Source: Dipteris shenzhenensis
Lineage: Eukaryota > Polypodiophyta > Polypodiopsida > Gleicheniales
NCBI GenBank assembly: GCA_047967505.1
Contig: CM106541.1
Reading direction: 5' to 3' (one strand)
DNA: 64,000 nucleotides
This document shows, one piece after another, positions 22,930-37,600 of the stretch. The translations under genes and the position numbers were made by a program. The notes beneath the pieces were generated by a model. That model was given only the letters and a program-made list of their open reading frames with translations. It had not been told where the DNA came from and did no database searches. Within the stretch, counting starts at the first letter, position 1. Each line of letters begins with the position of its first letter.

Positions 22930-25900
22930 GTTTTCTTACTTCCTAACATCAATGCCAAGGAGCCAAATTGTCTCATCTGAAGCGATTCCTAGGAATCTAA
23001 TACACACGGAGAGAGAGGCAGAGACAAAGATGCGTGTGTGCACATGCAGAGACAGATACAGATAGAGACATAGATGCGTGTGCACAAACGTGCACATGCC
23101 ACATTCTTCTTAACATAGCCCGGCACCCGAAATTTCTGAATCACTGGGTCAAAAACCTGTTGTAACATGGGATGAAAAGAATCCAATGAAAAGGGCACAT
23201 CTGCATCCCGAACAGAAGAAGACTCTGGCACAAGCATCAGAGGCAAAGGAGCTAGATCAACATCTATATCCTCGGACGAAAGAGCTGCATCTGATAAAGC
23301 AGGACTCAGCATAACAGCTTAACTCCGAGGATCAACCTGAGAAAAAGCATGTGCAGCATCTTGTATGATCCCCTCTGCAAGGGGCACATCCATATCTTGA
23401 GGAGAAGGAGGTTGATGATGCTCAACAGGAGTCGGATCCTGAACTTCTTCAGCAAGAGAAAGATTGGCCTGAGATTTTTCTACCTTACTCCAGTAATGCT
23501 TCGGAGTAGTAAAAGAAGGCTTATCCAGTAAAGCCTTAGCAGAAACCAGAGGAGAAGGAAGAGTAACCTTCACAGTTGAAGGAGCAGGAGGAGCGGTCAT
23601 GGAAGCAGAAGGGCAAGCACGAGCAAAATGACCAACCTGTCGGCACCGATAACATGCTATAGGAAAAGAGGCAAAATGCTGCTTGATGCGCATCGGATGG
23701 GCAAATCCCAAATCAAGATCTAGAGTAGAGGGCACAAGCTGCATCATATCTCATAGAATACAAAGGCGAACATCCCGGGTATCCTGCAAAAACTCTTGTC
23801 TCGGAACATGTAGAGGCCTCCCCAAAAGCGCTGCAAGAGTAGGAAGATGCTGAAGAAGAGGCAAAGGCAACGCTTTGAGGGTAATCCAAACCGGACAATG
23901 AGTCAGAAGAGAGGCAGGCGGATCAAAAAGCGGATCCCAGGGCATCACATAAGCAAAGAAACCAGCCCCATGAATACCAGCACGACTGACAAGTCACTCC
24001 ACTACATCAGTCGAAGAGCAGTGGGCATAATAAAAACCTTTGCCCAGAAAGACAAAGGAGGAAAGACAAACCTAACCCACTGCAACTTCAGCCCAACGAC
24101 GAAGTTGAGCTGCAGATAAACCCTGCCCATAAAGTAGAGATAGACCCCAAACTGCTGAGCCTATCGAAGACCGGAAACTAGTAGGGCGGAGTCCAAAGAA
24201 CAAACAAGCGGTGAACCCGATGAAAGAACATAAGTGATTGAAGCAAAACACATTTGGCGAAGAAGGTCCAGCTGGAGGGAAGACGAAGGACCATCCGCGA
24301 TATCCAGCTTTGTCGATTTAACCAAAGTGGAGGGAGGCAAACCACCACGCTTCCACCAAAAGAAGACACGTGTAGGAGGAGCAGAGGCAGAAGGGGAGGC
24401 TGATGTTTGTTTAATCTCTTCTGATGCAAGCTTTTAAAAAATTGTTTGGAAGAGCAGCCTCACTGTAAAGGCTCTTTGTCTTGCTATAGTCTCCCATTTA
24501 GCCAGTTTCCTGTGATCATTGATTTGAAGACAATGTTTAGCTTGGCATAGTGTTGTTTGCTCATGCAATGACAATGGACGAAGATGACTGAGTTCAATGA
24601 GGTCTTGACAAGTTAATTTGGCTTGAGCAACAGTTTCCCTCAGAGTCTTCATGTAAGACTTGCCATAACCTCTAATTACAGCTTGCATTTTAGAAACAAA
24701 AGAATCCCATGCATTGTCAACATCAAAGTGGCTCTGAGAAGACAGAGAGTGAGATGCTTCAGTAATCATGGCCTTGAAAGCAACATGTTGCAAATAGCTA
24801 TTGTTCACAATCAGATGTCGCCTTTGAGGCAATCTATCATCTGACATATCATAAAAAGATAACCTCAACCATAAAGGTGCATGATTTGAATGCACAAAGG
24901 CAGAGTCAATCCACATTTTGCATGTAAAATCATCATTTTGTTGTGGAGCTACACTATACCAATGATCCAAACGTGCATGATAAGAGGAAAGGGCATTATG
25001 TTGGAAAGTGTATCCTGGTGACAAAGGCTGCAATTCCTTCCAAAGATCTACCAAATCAAGGTGCATCAGTAATTGAGACCATGCATGTCTTTCATATGAG
25101 TATGTCCTGATGTATTGTCACCCTGTTGCGAAGAATTATTGAAATCCCCACAGATAAATGCATGATATCTCCATCGATATTGCTGCATGGCATCCCAAAT
25201 TGCAGATCTATTCCGAGAAGATTGAGGTGCATAGACAGAAGCAAATTCAAACACCTCGCCTTGAATGATGCATTGAAGAATAATCCATCTGCCTTGATTG
25301 TCATTTAAAGCAATAGCTGGCTGAAGCTCATGCTTGATCAGAAAGACTACTCCTGAGAAAGAGTGCTCCCTAGCATAGAAGATATCATAGCCACAGTAAT
25401 GACCTGTCTTTCCTGCATAGACATGTTGATTGTGTTCTTGGAGTGCCACTATATCAGGCTGGAATCTATTGATATACAGCCACATAGATTTCCATTTCCT
25501 ACTGTCACACATCCCCTAAACATTAAGTGTAAAGCATTTGATACGAGCAGTCATATTTATAGATATTTATAGGAGAATAACAGCTATGTACAGCAGCAAC
25601 TTTCAGGATATCAACCCTGCATTTCTACCTCAGGGTCAGGGCCTCTTCCCTTAGAAGAAACATCTGCCTGAGGAGTAGACAGCAAAGCAGCAACCTCTTC
25701 TTCAGGGAAGAGGGTTCTGCTAGTTGTTACTGCAGCCCAAGTGATCCCAATTCCTGAATTGACCTCAGGAGAGTTTCCACTAGAAGATGCACCATTCCAA
25801 GTGCGAGGGGGCAGAGGTTGTCGAACAGAAATAACTTTTCTTACACTTTGCCATCCATCAATTGGAGGTTTTGGTCCTTTTGCTGAGGGTTGAATAGTAG

Positions 25901-26564
25901 GAAGCGAAGGGGAAGCAGCAGTCCCATTTGAAACCACTAGAGCTTTGCCTTTATCATGATTCACAAAAAGCTGTCTATTACCTTTATTTTTATTCCCACT
26001 AGAGGCAGGAGCATCCTTAGTGGGCATCTGAATAGGTAAAGTGGCAGGAGGCATTTTATGCTGACTCATTGGACACTCCGAAGCCATGTGCCCAAATTTT
26101 TTACAGTCAAAGCAAGCCCCTGTAAATAAGCCCCATTTCAATTTATAAAAAGCACTTCCCATGTCAACATTGTTCACTGTGACTGAATAAGACTCTGGTG
26201 TGGGATTATCAGTATCCTAGAGAATGCAAAATCGATTTGAATTGCCAATAGGCCGTGGTGGGCAAACCACTTTGCCTAAAGTCGTTGCAATTTTAGGCAA
26301 AAGTGAAGCCATGCATTGCTGGAAATCTACAACTTCAAGGATGGCGGGCTGTATGGCAGGTATTCAATGCTCCAAAATGTCATTTTTGGCACTGTGATGT
26401 AGCGCAGCAGGTAGGTGATACCAACGGGCTGGTTTGGGGAGGCTAGGGAGCTGATGGGAAGGCTGAAGCAAGGGCTGCAGCTCTCTCTCTCTCTCTCTCT
26501 CACTCTCACACACACCTTTTCTGATTTTGCCAAGCAGAGTTCACCATATGCAGCAATGTATGCT

Positions 26565-26599
<35 letters not shown>

Positions 26600-29500
26600 T
26601 TTTTAGTAATATCCAGTGCAGTATATTTATATGCTCATAAATTTACATGATGGGAGGTCTCCGAAATGGAGAGTATCCCAAAGATCAGAAACATAAAAAG
26701 AAAAGCTCTATGCAAGAAGCATCCATATCACCCTGATGGCAGGCATCATATAAGGATTGCCGCAATGAGGCTCGGAAAGATTCATATGACTTGTGAATCT
26801 GCCGACCCAAGTATGCCAAATTATGCTCACTCCAGATTGTCCAAAGAGCCCAATATCTCACCCAAGAGAGAAATAGTGAGTATTGAGACAAAGACCTCAT
26901 AAATCTGCCAAAGAGCCAGAAATGTTTCCCAAATCTGTGACTCGGGAAACAGAGCCGAAGATGATCTGAAATTCTCCCGAGGAGGTTCCTAGAACACGGG
27001 CAGTGCCAAAGCAAATGAAGAACAGTCTCTGAAGGAGCCTGACATCTTAAACATGTGGATGGTGCAATGCGACGTTTGGCAAGTGTGACTCCCACTGACA
27101 ATGTGCCTGTCATACATCTCCAAAGAAAAAGTCTTTGTTTCAATGGCATTTTACACTTCCATAATATCCCGAGATTCTTCCGCCACCATGAGAGGGGCTG
27201 CCTTATATGCCACAGAGAATTAGCATATTGCTGAATCCATGGAGCAGGCTGAAGAAGCCTGTAGGCTTTGATGGAGGTCAAGGCAGGAAGAGGAACAGGA
27301 TGAGTGCATGTAGCAGAGGGTTGCAATTGCCAATCCATAAGCCTGTCTGTGTCAGCCACAGGAGGAACAGGTAGAAAAGGATGTAACAAATCAGCAATTT
27401 TCTTCCATATAGACCTATGGTGCATTCCCAATGCATAGGAAGTAGTGGCCTGAGGAAAAGATAAGACATAGCCCTGATCATCTACCACATCATGTATGTA
27501 TCTAATTCCCAATTTCATGAGATTGTATGCCCGAACAGGTTCCTGTAAAGCGAGTGGAATGTCAAAGATGGCACTCCAATGAATACTTTCTTTCCTCATT
27601 GAGTTTGTCCCCGAGCGATTATCAGGAGCCCATTTGACCTTAGAAAGTACTTGTTTCCAGTCAAGTATCAGAGTAGTAGAGAAAGGACAGCCAGGTATCT
27701 TCCCTACAAATCTCCCAATGACAACCTCCCAATGATCAGTAGTCCAATGACCATAAGTACAAGTCCTCATGTTGACACACATGGATGCTATCATACAAGT
27801 CCATGGCTGCTGTTGGCGGAAAAAAGTATGGAGCATAGTCGCCTTCCTTGCAAGTACATGATATCTTATATTGAGGACATTAAGTCCACCATGCATCCTA
27901 GGAGAGCACACCATTTCCATCTCCATCAGTCTCAATGCTTTCACAGCAGTTTTTGTCCTCCATAACATCTCCATAGCTTGAGACATAAAGGCTGAAATAT
28001 CCCTGGAGGACCAATGCAGCAAAGGCAAATAGAACTGGACATAGGACATTACAATGGATTGTACTATTCTGAGCCTGACATGAAGAGGCCAAGTAGAAAT
28101 TTTCCAGTATTCCAGTTTATGTTGAAGTCTTTGGAAGATCCATTTTAGCTGTTGCTTCCTGGTGATATGCCATCCTATAGGATATCCCAAATGCCTGACT
28201 ACATCTTTGGAATGCACCACCTGACCTAGCCAAAGAATAGAATGCCAGTCACATTGTTTCAGGGGAAGTAATTTAGATTTGTCAAAATTGACATGCAATC
28301 CCGCTGCCAAACCATACAATGAAAGAGTGGTCATAAGCATTTGAACTTCCCGGGGAGAATTCTGTGGCATAAAGAAGGAATCATCAGCATATGCTTGTGC
28401 CAAAAAAGATGCAGCCCCCGGGATTTTAAGACCAGTCATCTGTCCTGTGTTTGTAAGATGATCAAGATACATTAAAAGGGGATGGGTCGCAATGGCATAG
28501 AAGAGAGCACTAAGAGGGCAGCCCTGTCTAACTGATCTACCTAATGTCCATGACCGAGATAGATGACCCCCAAGAATGCACTGAGAAGTAGAGCGAGGCC
28601 AGTAAACTGCATTTGCTATCTTGGGACCAAAGCCCAACTTTGTCATGATTTGAGAGATAAAATCCCATTGAACAGTGTCAAATGCCTTAGCAATATCTAC
28701 CTACAATATGAGCACATCTTGATGTGAATACTTAGCATATTCAATTGCAGTCAAGGCATTGGATATATTGTCATGGATTTGTCTTCGTGGCACAAACCCA
28801 TACTGATGAGGATGAAGTCCCGCATCCAGTATCCTGTGAAGCCTATGCACAATCATTTTGGCAATGAGTTTGTAAACTACAGGCATCAAAGTAATAGGCC
28901 TCCAATCTGACATATGGTCACACAGATGTTTTTTGGGCACAAGTTTGACTATGCCATGCTTCCAAGAGTGCGGCAACTGATTTTCTTGCCAGGCAACATT
29001 GATCATTTGCAAGAGGACTTCTTTCAAATCATCCCAAAAAGAAATATAAAATTCCACCGTAAGGCCATCCCAGCTAGGGGACTTGTATTTTGTTGAGGTG
29101 GAACAATGCATTATCAAGTTCTGTGTCAGTAAAAGGTCTCTCCAAGATAAGAGCATCATCCATTTCCACTATTTTAGAAACATATTGGAGGAATTCAGTC
29201 CTAGCATCAGTCATTTGATTTGATGGGGAACCAGGAGCGGAGAACAATTTCTGGAAGTAATTTTGGCATTCAGTCATATGCCAGTTGCCATACTCCCTAA
29301 TGACATTCTGCATACGAGAGACAAAACTGTCCCAGGCATAATTCATGTCCTCCTGGGCATGCAAAGGCAAGGGATGAATTGCAAGTCTGATCATTTGCTG
29401 GAAATAGTGATGTCGGAAATAAGCCTGATTAACATGCAATAATCTACTAGAAAGGGGTGGCAAATCATCTAGAGGCATGCCAAGCTGCAAATTCATCCAC

Positions 29501-32500
29501 AATGGGGCATGATCTGACAAGCCCAGCCCTCATCTCTTTATAGATTTTTCATTAAAATCTGCAAATTGTTGTGGGTAAAACAAATACCATCTGTCAAGCC
29601 TTGCCTAGTATGTAGTAAGTGCATTATGATGAAAAGTATATCTAGGCACTAACCCTTGGAGAAGCAGCCATAAATCTTCAGCCTGCATAGAAAGAAGCAT
29701 GCTATCCCATTTCTGCCTTTCCAATGATAGCATATGAGATCTTGAAGTGGTGTTATCTCTTGGTAGAGGGGAATTATTAAAATCTCCACAGATGAATGCA
29801 TTGGATCTCCATGGATATCTGCATAAAGAATCCCATAATGAAGCCCTCATGGCAGAGGTTTGGGAAGCATAAACTGATGCAAAATCAAGAATATCACCAT
29901 TGACATTGCATTGTATGACCATCCATCTGCCACTGCTGTCATTGAAGGCTAACTGAGGTTCCAGCTCATGTCTAACCAGTATGCATACACCTGAGTAGGT
30001 AGTGGTACCAGCATAATATATATCATAACCGCCAAAATAATCATGATGACCAACCGTGGAGTGTTGATTATGTTCTTGCAAACAAACAATCTCTGGCTGC
30101 ATTTTATGTACATAATTCCATAAAAGCCTCCACTTGGAGACATTGCAGAGGCTCTGTACATTGTATGTAAAGCACTTAAGTGTTTGGGGCATGAGAGAGG
30201 TATATACAGCAAAGTATCAGAATAAAACAAGACATCAGAGAGGCAAAGCCTCTGCCTGCATGGGCTGCATTCCTTCATGATCCATGAAAGACACAGCATT
30301 TTCCCCCTCTTCTGAATCACATATCGGGATGCCCTTCTTCAATACCCCCACTCAATTTTGAAGGATAGGAGCTGAAGTAGAAGCCTGTCTGGGTGAGGGA
30401 GAAGAAGCATCCCATTGACGAGATTGAAGGGGGCGTTGCTTCAATACAACCACCTTCTTAGGTTGTTGAAAACCATCCCGATCAATCCCTGCAGATTCCT
30501 TCATCTTCTCTTTTCCTTTTCCAGCAAGTGACTGCACCTGATTGATTGGTTTGGCATTTTTTGCTCCATTTCTATTTGCTGTCTTAGTTTGCAAATTCTC
30601 ATTCATTTCCCGTGTTTGGGGCGGCAAGGTCATTGGGAGGGGGTTGATGTAGAACCATTGGGCATTTAGAGGCTAGATGCCCAAACTTGTGGCAAGCAAA
30701 ACAAGCTCTTGCAAACACACCCCACTTCAATTCAAAATACTTTTTTCCCAATTGCACTCCCTCAACTTCCACTGCAACAGAAGGAGGGGTAGGTGTATCA
30801 GTGTCCCAGAGAATGCAGAACCTGTTACGGTTTCCCATGGGCCGTGGAGGACAAATGACTTGTCCCAAAGAAGCAGCCAGGCCAGGCAACTCTTCACGCA
30901 TATAGTTCGGGAAGTTAACAACCTCAACCCATACAGGACAATGATGTCGTATAAGACTTTGATAATCCTTGTTTGGGGACCAGGGCATAGCATGTACCAT
31001 TTGCTTCCCGTAAAACAGGGGAGAGAACTCAAGAAGCCTCTGCTTGCACGAAGCATCTGATAAATGCACCTCATAAAAGCCTCTGGAAGCAAAATACACT
31101 CCCTCTACAAAGCATCCTCCAAGGATGGACTTAATCCACTGCGCGACATCACTGGCCGCTGGGATTCTTCTTGGAAAGAAAATTATGACCGCAGTTTGTG
31201 ACAACTTCCTGAGAGGATTCACGAGGGACGGCAATTTCAATTTGTACGTGACCTCTGAAACCGGTTTGCCCCATTCCTGTCGTGACTGCTGAAAGTCATC
31301 CTTAAGGGTGTCAAACACATACTGAGCTTCCACAGTAAGTTCATCATCTTGTGATGCAGGCTCTGATAGGCGACGCTTAGCATCTGCGGGTCTTTCTTTT
31401 CGAGCATATGTACAAACATCCAAATCTGAAGCCATGATTGAACTATGGCAAGACAAGAAGGAAAAAAGGAGCGTACAGACACGGGACTGTACGGAGAAGT
31501 ACAGAAAACAGCAGACGTGTACGGAGCTGGATACGGGACTGTACAGAGATGCAAACACGGGACTGTACGGAGGTGCAGACGGGACTGTACGGAACTGCGT
31601 GCAGATCTGTACGGAGATGCAGACGCAACTGTATGAACAGTGTATGGAAGCTGTACGGGGACCGTACAGGTGTACAGAAACCTTGACGAGGCTGAAAGGC
31701 AGAGGTCGCACCACAACACACACACAAAACGGGGAGCTGCAGGAGGCTGAAAACGAGGTGGAAAAGAGACCAGATAGAGCTCTAGAGAGGTGGCTGGTAG
31801 CAGCGAGCAAGCTCAGGAGGATGAACGGACCATAGGCAGCAGTAGGGGCAAGTCGAGATCACCAACAGAGCCGGCTGAGGGCTGGAATCGTCGCCATGGC
31901 TCGAGCTCTCCTCACATACACACACACACACACACATATTTGCACACACACACACACACACTTTTTTTTTTTTGTGGTGAAACTAGTAACTATATTATTA
32001 ACATGAAATCAATGTACATGACATTAGAGTCCAAAAGAGAGCCTAATGGAAGAACTCAAAAACAGTCAGAAAACACTTCAAGGCTAGTAGCATCCAAGTC
32101 CCTCGCAGCATAACTATCATATAAAGATTGCTTGAGGGACATTCTGAAGAAAGCATATGCCTGAGGAAACTGTTGTCCCATCCTAGAATGCAATCTCTGT
32201 GTCCAAATAGTCCATAGTACCCAAAAACGAGCCCAGTGAAAGAAAAGGAGGAATGGAGACATCTGAGATGAGAAGCATCCAAACATCCAGAAGAGTTCCC
32301 CGAATTTGATAGAGGGAAACCGAAGCCGCAGCAAATGAGAGACATGAGTGATCAATATCCGAGAGTGCGGGCAAGACCATAACAAATGGGGAACTGTCTC
32401 ACGGTGATGAGAGCAACGGGGGCAGGAAGGGGAAGCAATGCGACGTGCTGCCAATTTCACCCCAATGGAAAAAGCTCCCACTATACATCTCCAAAAGAAA

Positions 32501-33695
32501 AGCCTCTGTTTCAATGGCAATTTGGCTTTCCAAATTTTCTTGAGTTGTGATTGCCACCAAGACAAAGGCCTATCCAAATTCCAAAGAGTGTTGGCATGCT
32601 TATCAATCCATGGCGGTGGAAGAAGAAATCTGTAGACCATCGAGGAGGCCAGATTATGCATTGAAAGTGAACAGGTAGCGGGAGATAAGGAAGTCAGATT
32701 CCAGTCCAGTAATCTGTCCTGTACAAACAGTGGAGGAACAGGAACAAATGGCTGTAACATAGTTGTAAGTATTCTCCAAATGGGCCTATGATGCAGACCC
32801 AAGGGGAATGTCCTGCAAGCTTGTGGAAATGAAAGCACATAACCATGTTGATCCACAACATCTCCGACAAATCTTATGCCCAATTTCATAAGATTATATG
32901 CTTTAATAGGTGCCTGTAAAGCAAGAGGCGATTCAAACACCTTGCTCCAATGGATGCTTTCCAAGCGAAGAGAATTACCATGATGGGAAGAAGCACCTGA
33001 CCATTTAGCATAAGAGAGAATTCTCTTCCAATCATGAATAAAAGCAGTAGAAACAGAACAACCAGGAATTTTCCTCTGAAATGTGGTCATGACTGCTTCC
33101 TAGTGATCTGTAATCCAATGCCCATATGCATGGGACGTCATGTTTCCACACATAGCTGCTAACAAAATAGCCAATGGCTGTTTTTGCTGGAAAAAATCAG
33201 CAATCATAGTGCTCTTTCTTGCCAACATATGAAACTGAAGATTGAGAATATTCAGTCCCCCATGAGTCTTAGGAGAACAAACAGACTGCATGGGAAGTAG
33301 TCGCAAAGCCTTTTTGTGAGATTTGCTTTTCCAAAATATCTCCATAGCCTGGGACATATAGGAAGCCAAATGCTTAAAAGACCAGGGAAGAAGAGGCAAT
33401 AAAATTGCACATATGCCATAATGATAGACTGTACTATCCGAAGTCGAACATGTAGAGGCCAAGTGGACAAATGCCAGTATTCCAGCTTCTTGTTAATCTT
33501 TTGAAGCACCCATTTGAGCTGTTGTTGAGGGGTATTATTCCAGCCAATGGGATACCCTAAATGCCTCACAATAGTATGGGAAGAGATAATGTGGCCTGGC
33601 CAGAGAAGTGCATGCCAATCAGCTTCTTTCAATGCTAGAAGATTCGATTTCTGAAAGTTAATATGCAGTCCAGCAGCTATGCCAAAATCATTCAG

Positions 33696-33748
<53 letters not shown>

Positions 33749-34614
33749 ACATGCACAGGGGCATATTGAGGTTTTATTGATACTTAGGAGGTGTAGGCTT
33801 TAAAAAAGGAAACTGTGTAATCAAAAGAAGGCACAAAAGTTAGAGTTCCACTTCGCAAAATGGTCAATTCTAAATTAGGCAGGACAAGAGCTTGCAAGTG
33901 ACAAAGTTGTAGTTCAAACCACAAACTATTGAGATTGAGGAAAAATGTGGATTTTCTTATAGTTGGAAAGGAGGTACAATTAGAAAGTCGGGTAGATCCT
34001 GTACAGGTGGATATTGCTGCAGCCCATGTAAATGGAGTTCAAGGAGGATCTTGATGTGGCAAAACATCATCAGCAAAAGCAACGTGAAGGCATTTTGTCA
34101 CACTTTTCAAGATTCTCCTAGATAAAATTTAAGTGGAAACACAAGCTAGGAAACCTCCAATTGAGTGGAGGTGGTCAAGAGTGGAGGTGCCATAATGGGA
34201 CATTAGTGAGCATATATATGGGATTGTTGATCTGACCAGTGACCACCATATGTATCTATGGTGTTAGCGAGAGGCTCAAGGATGCATAGCATGTCTGTAT
34301 ATTAAAGTCTGCAATGTATGCGGGGTTCTTGTGCATGGTAGGACGATGGCTTGACATTGAGGCTTTCAAAATTGGCAAAAAAATGGACAGCTATTTCTAC
34401 AGTTTGTGGTCTCATCTTATGTGACACATACTCATACAAGCCACAAAGGGCTGAGGAAAAGGGCGCACTAAGACCCTTTGCTGAAAGCTATACTAGACTA
34501 AAAATCAGAAATACAAAACATGTAAACTCCAAGTCTAGAACTAGTGGCCAATTGCGAGACTCAGTCTCAGATAAGGACTCAGAAGACATATCTAGGTGCC
34601 ATGGTGGCTCTCCT

Positions 34615-34663
<49 letters not shown>

Positions 34664-37600
34664 GCTGCAAGTAGGAGGAAGGAGGAGGGAGAGTAGATAG
34701 GAGGAGACTACCAGGGGCCTGAGGGGTGCCAGAAGGAAATCGTTTTTGTTGCTTTTCACCTCTTCCAAGGATGTCGCTACTGATTTTGACTACCAGACTG
34801 CTTGAGAACTACACCAGATAGATTTGCCTTTTTGCTTGTTGCTGTTTCAAGGTTCCTAGAGCCTTTAGATCAGTCGATTGCTTCCCAAAAGCTTTCCTGT
34901 TGGCTCAGAATCTTCATATCCTATTGCCTTGTTGCAGCTAGCCTTTCTGTGTGTCAGGAACAGCCAGGTTGGTTGTTTTGCTGGTCTTTGTCTTGCCAGG
35001 ACTCCCTTGAAGGGTATCAAAGCTGCTGGGACAAACTTGGCTGATTTCTTTCCTACCAGGACTCCCTTGAAGGGTATCAGAGCTGCCAGGTTAGAACTAT
35101 CAGCCAAAATCAGAAGAAACGCTGTCATGGGATATTGCAATGAACTTGGATGCCTTTCTGTGATTGTATAGCAGGACGGAAGTGCCCGTGAATGGATTAT
35201 TCAATTTCGGGCTGATGCCCAACAATGCTTTTCTTGTATTAGTATACCTTTTGAATAAATGATAAAGAAATACTGATTGGAGAGAGCAAAAAATGATGAT
35301 GTTATACAGGATGCACACTTTGAGTGGTGGGTAAGGTTTGATAGAAGCCTAGCGTGGAAGGCTCCTGGAAGAAGTCCGAATCAGATTTGGGACTCTAGGA
35401 AAGCATGAACAGCAGGCATGCAGCAAAATGGAACTGATCTGAAGGCTCCTGGCACAAAAATGAAATTCGATTTTGAGCTTTTGGCAGCCCACCAACAGTC
35501 CACAGATTGTCCTAGTAGTCAAAAATCAGCAAGGCGATGTGACAGAATAGCCTTGGAGCACTTTCCCAGCCTGTGACTTGCCTCTCCCTGTACAAGCCTC
35601 AAAGCAAATTTCAACTTTTTGCCTTGTCCCACAAGCCAGCTTACCAAACGTGGCTCCTGGGGCTATTTTTAGCTAAAGGGATTTCGACCGCTCTCTAACC
35701 TTCAGTCCCTTGCCGTGGCCGATGGAATTGATTGCACTGAAGTGTCCTTTGAACCGTTTCAACCAGTTAGAGGCTAGGGTAGTCACCATAAATTCCTAAA
35801 GCTTAGAAATTCACGTCCTCGCGATAGACCCCCCTCTTGAAACATTGCAAACATCCCCGTTTGCACCGAACTTTTTGCCTTGTTCCATTAGAACCTGTAG
35901 CAAAAGTCTTTAAGCAAGCAGAAGCTCAAAGCCTCAGTTAGTTCAAAAACACAACCATGCATCCTTCCACAAACAACAAACATACATGCTCAGATAGACA
36001 AGATGCTCCCCATGGCCATCTTGTAGGACCCACATAGATGAGTTATCCTCTCATGTACATCCTGTGGAATCCAGAGCATGAGGTACATCAAGAGCATATG
36101 CAAGCACTCAATTTATACAAACATACAGTCTACCTAGTGGTATTTCCAAAGGCTGTAAAAGTCCGGGTGGCTTCACCCGCTCTGCCTTACTTACCTGACA
36201 CGAAAAACAAAGTGTCACATATTCATGAATATGTTTCTTCATTTTCGGCCAAAAGAAATCTCGCTTCATGAGATCATACGTTTTCTCGACTCCTGGATGT
36301 CCCGCACATGGGCTATCATGGCATTGTTGAATGACTCTTTGCCTGAGATCATTTTGATTAGGTACTACTATCTTGCCATTTCTTTTCAGCATACCATCTC
36401 TTATGGTATATCTTGCATAAGTTTGGCCTTTTCAGGATGCCAGGTCATCCTTTTCCCCGGGTTTGAATACATGACCTGAGGCCAGGTTGTGGACGAACTC
36501 GTCCACCTTTTGAGTTTCTCTAATCTCGGTCATTAGAGCACTCTCTAATGTTAGAATTATAGATATAATTCAGCAGTGACCAATGTAATTTAATAAGCTA
36601 GTTAGGGGCACTTTTCCCTCTCTAAGAGGTTTTTCCCCCTAACCGTATTGAGTCCACTAACTATGGTTAGTGACTACTAAGGTTTTGTCACTAGGACAAA
36701 ACCTTATCTCTCACTCTTTCAGTTGTACACTCATATACTCTTCTATTGCAACTAAGCTTTCAAGCTTTCAGCTCTCAGCTCACTCTCTTGCTCTCTCTCT
36801 CCCCAAATCTTACATTTGGTATCAGAGCCTCGTTGAGCTCTTGCCTCCAACCCAAGCTCCTGGTGCCCGTATAGTTCGTGCTCCTGCTGCTACATCCCGT
36901 CCGTACGCTTGTAGCATTCCGTACAGCTCGAAGCAATCCAAAGCTCAAGCCCACGTACTTGCTTGTCCGTACAGTCCGTACGATTGCACGGAATTTGTAC
37001 ATGCACGTATCATCGCTGCTAGTTTGTACCTTCCGCTGGCAGTTCGTCCGTACTGCCGTACGCCCATTTCCCGAAGCACGTTGGGTAGCTGTTGTTCCGT
37101 ACAACTCTTGTGTTGCAGGTGTCCGTACAGGTCTATTGCACGTCCGTCTCCTGTTCGCTACCTGCCTGTACAGTGGGTGTCTGTAGATCGTGCGGTCGAC
37201 CAGCTGTTGGTACACGTCGTACGGCACTCCTGCGTCATATTCCGTACATCGTCGTACCTGCTTCCGTACAGGTCCTGCTTCTGTACAGGTCGTCATACGT
37301 ATCTGCACCGTACATCTGTACTTCGCCGTACATTCCGAATCTGCTCGTCCGTACATCCGTACTTGCTCGTCGGCACGTGTGTCTCCGTACGACCGTACAG
37401 TCCACGACTGTACAGTCCAGTCACAAAAATCCGTACCTGCAGATCTGTACCTGCAGATCCGTACAGGGTTTCCTTCATCTACCGGTGATCCTTGGTAGGC
37501 ATTCTTGCAATTCTTCTGCAACATTTGCAGATCTGGTGGTATTTGTGTAGACATTTGCAGTCATTTGGGTACTTTCGGGTTCATAGTTGCTTGTGAAGCA

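Larger units (their letters stand above)
26599..31870 (-). mobile_element. LINE-A: nearly full-length L1-type LINE
   Basis: The longest LINE here, about 5.3 kb, antisense to the host gene. It has a 5' region with a CCGTACAG array, ORF1 (DUF4283 plus CCHC), ORF2 (APE-type endonuclease, RT, zf-RVT) and a 3' end with a short A run followed by (TG)n. Only a few inactivating changes are present, so it is fairly young. LINE-D, of the same family, lies just upstream in the same orientation. Confidence 0.9.

Noticed and set aside
36775-37554. Long overlapping open frames on both strands in the Copia-2 leader
   Set aside because: The CCGTACAG repeats lack stops in several frames, giving Tyr/Ser/Val/Arg-rich translations with no domain. 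This is a repeat artefact, not a protein gene.
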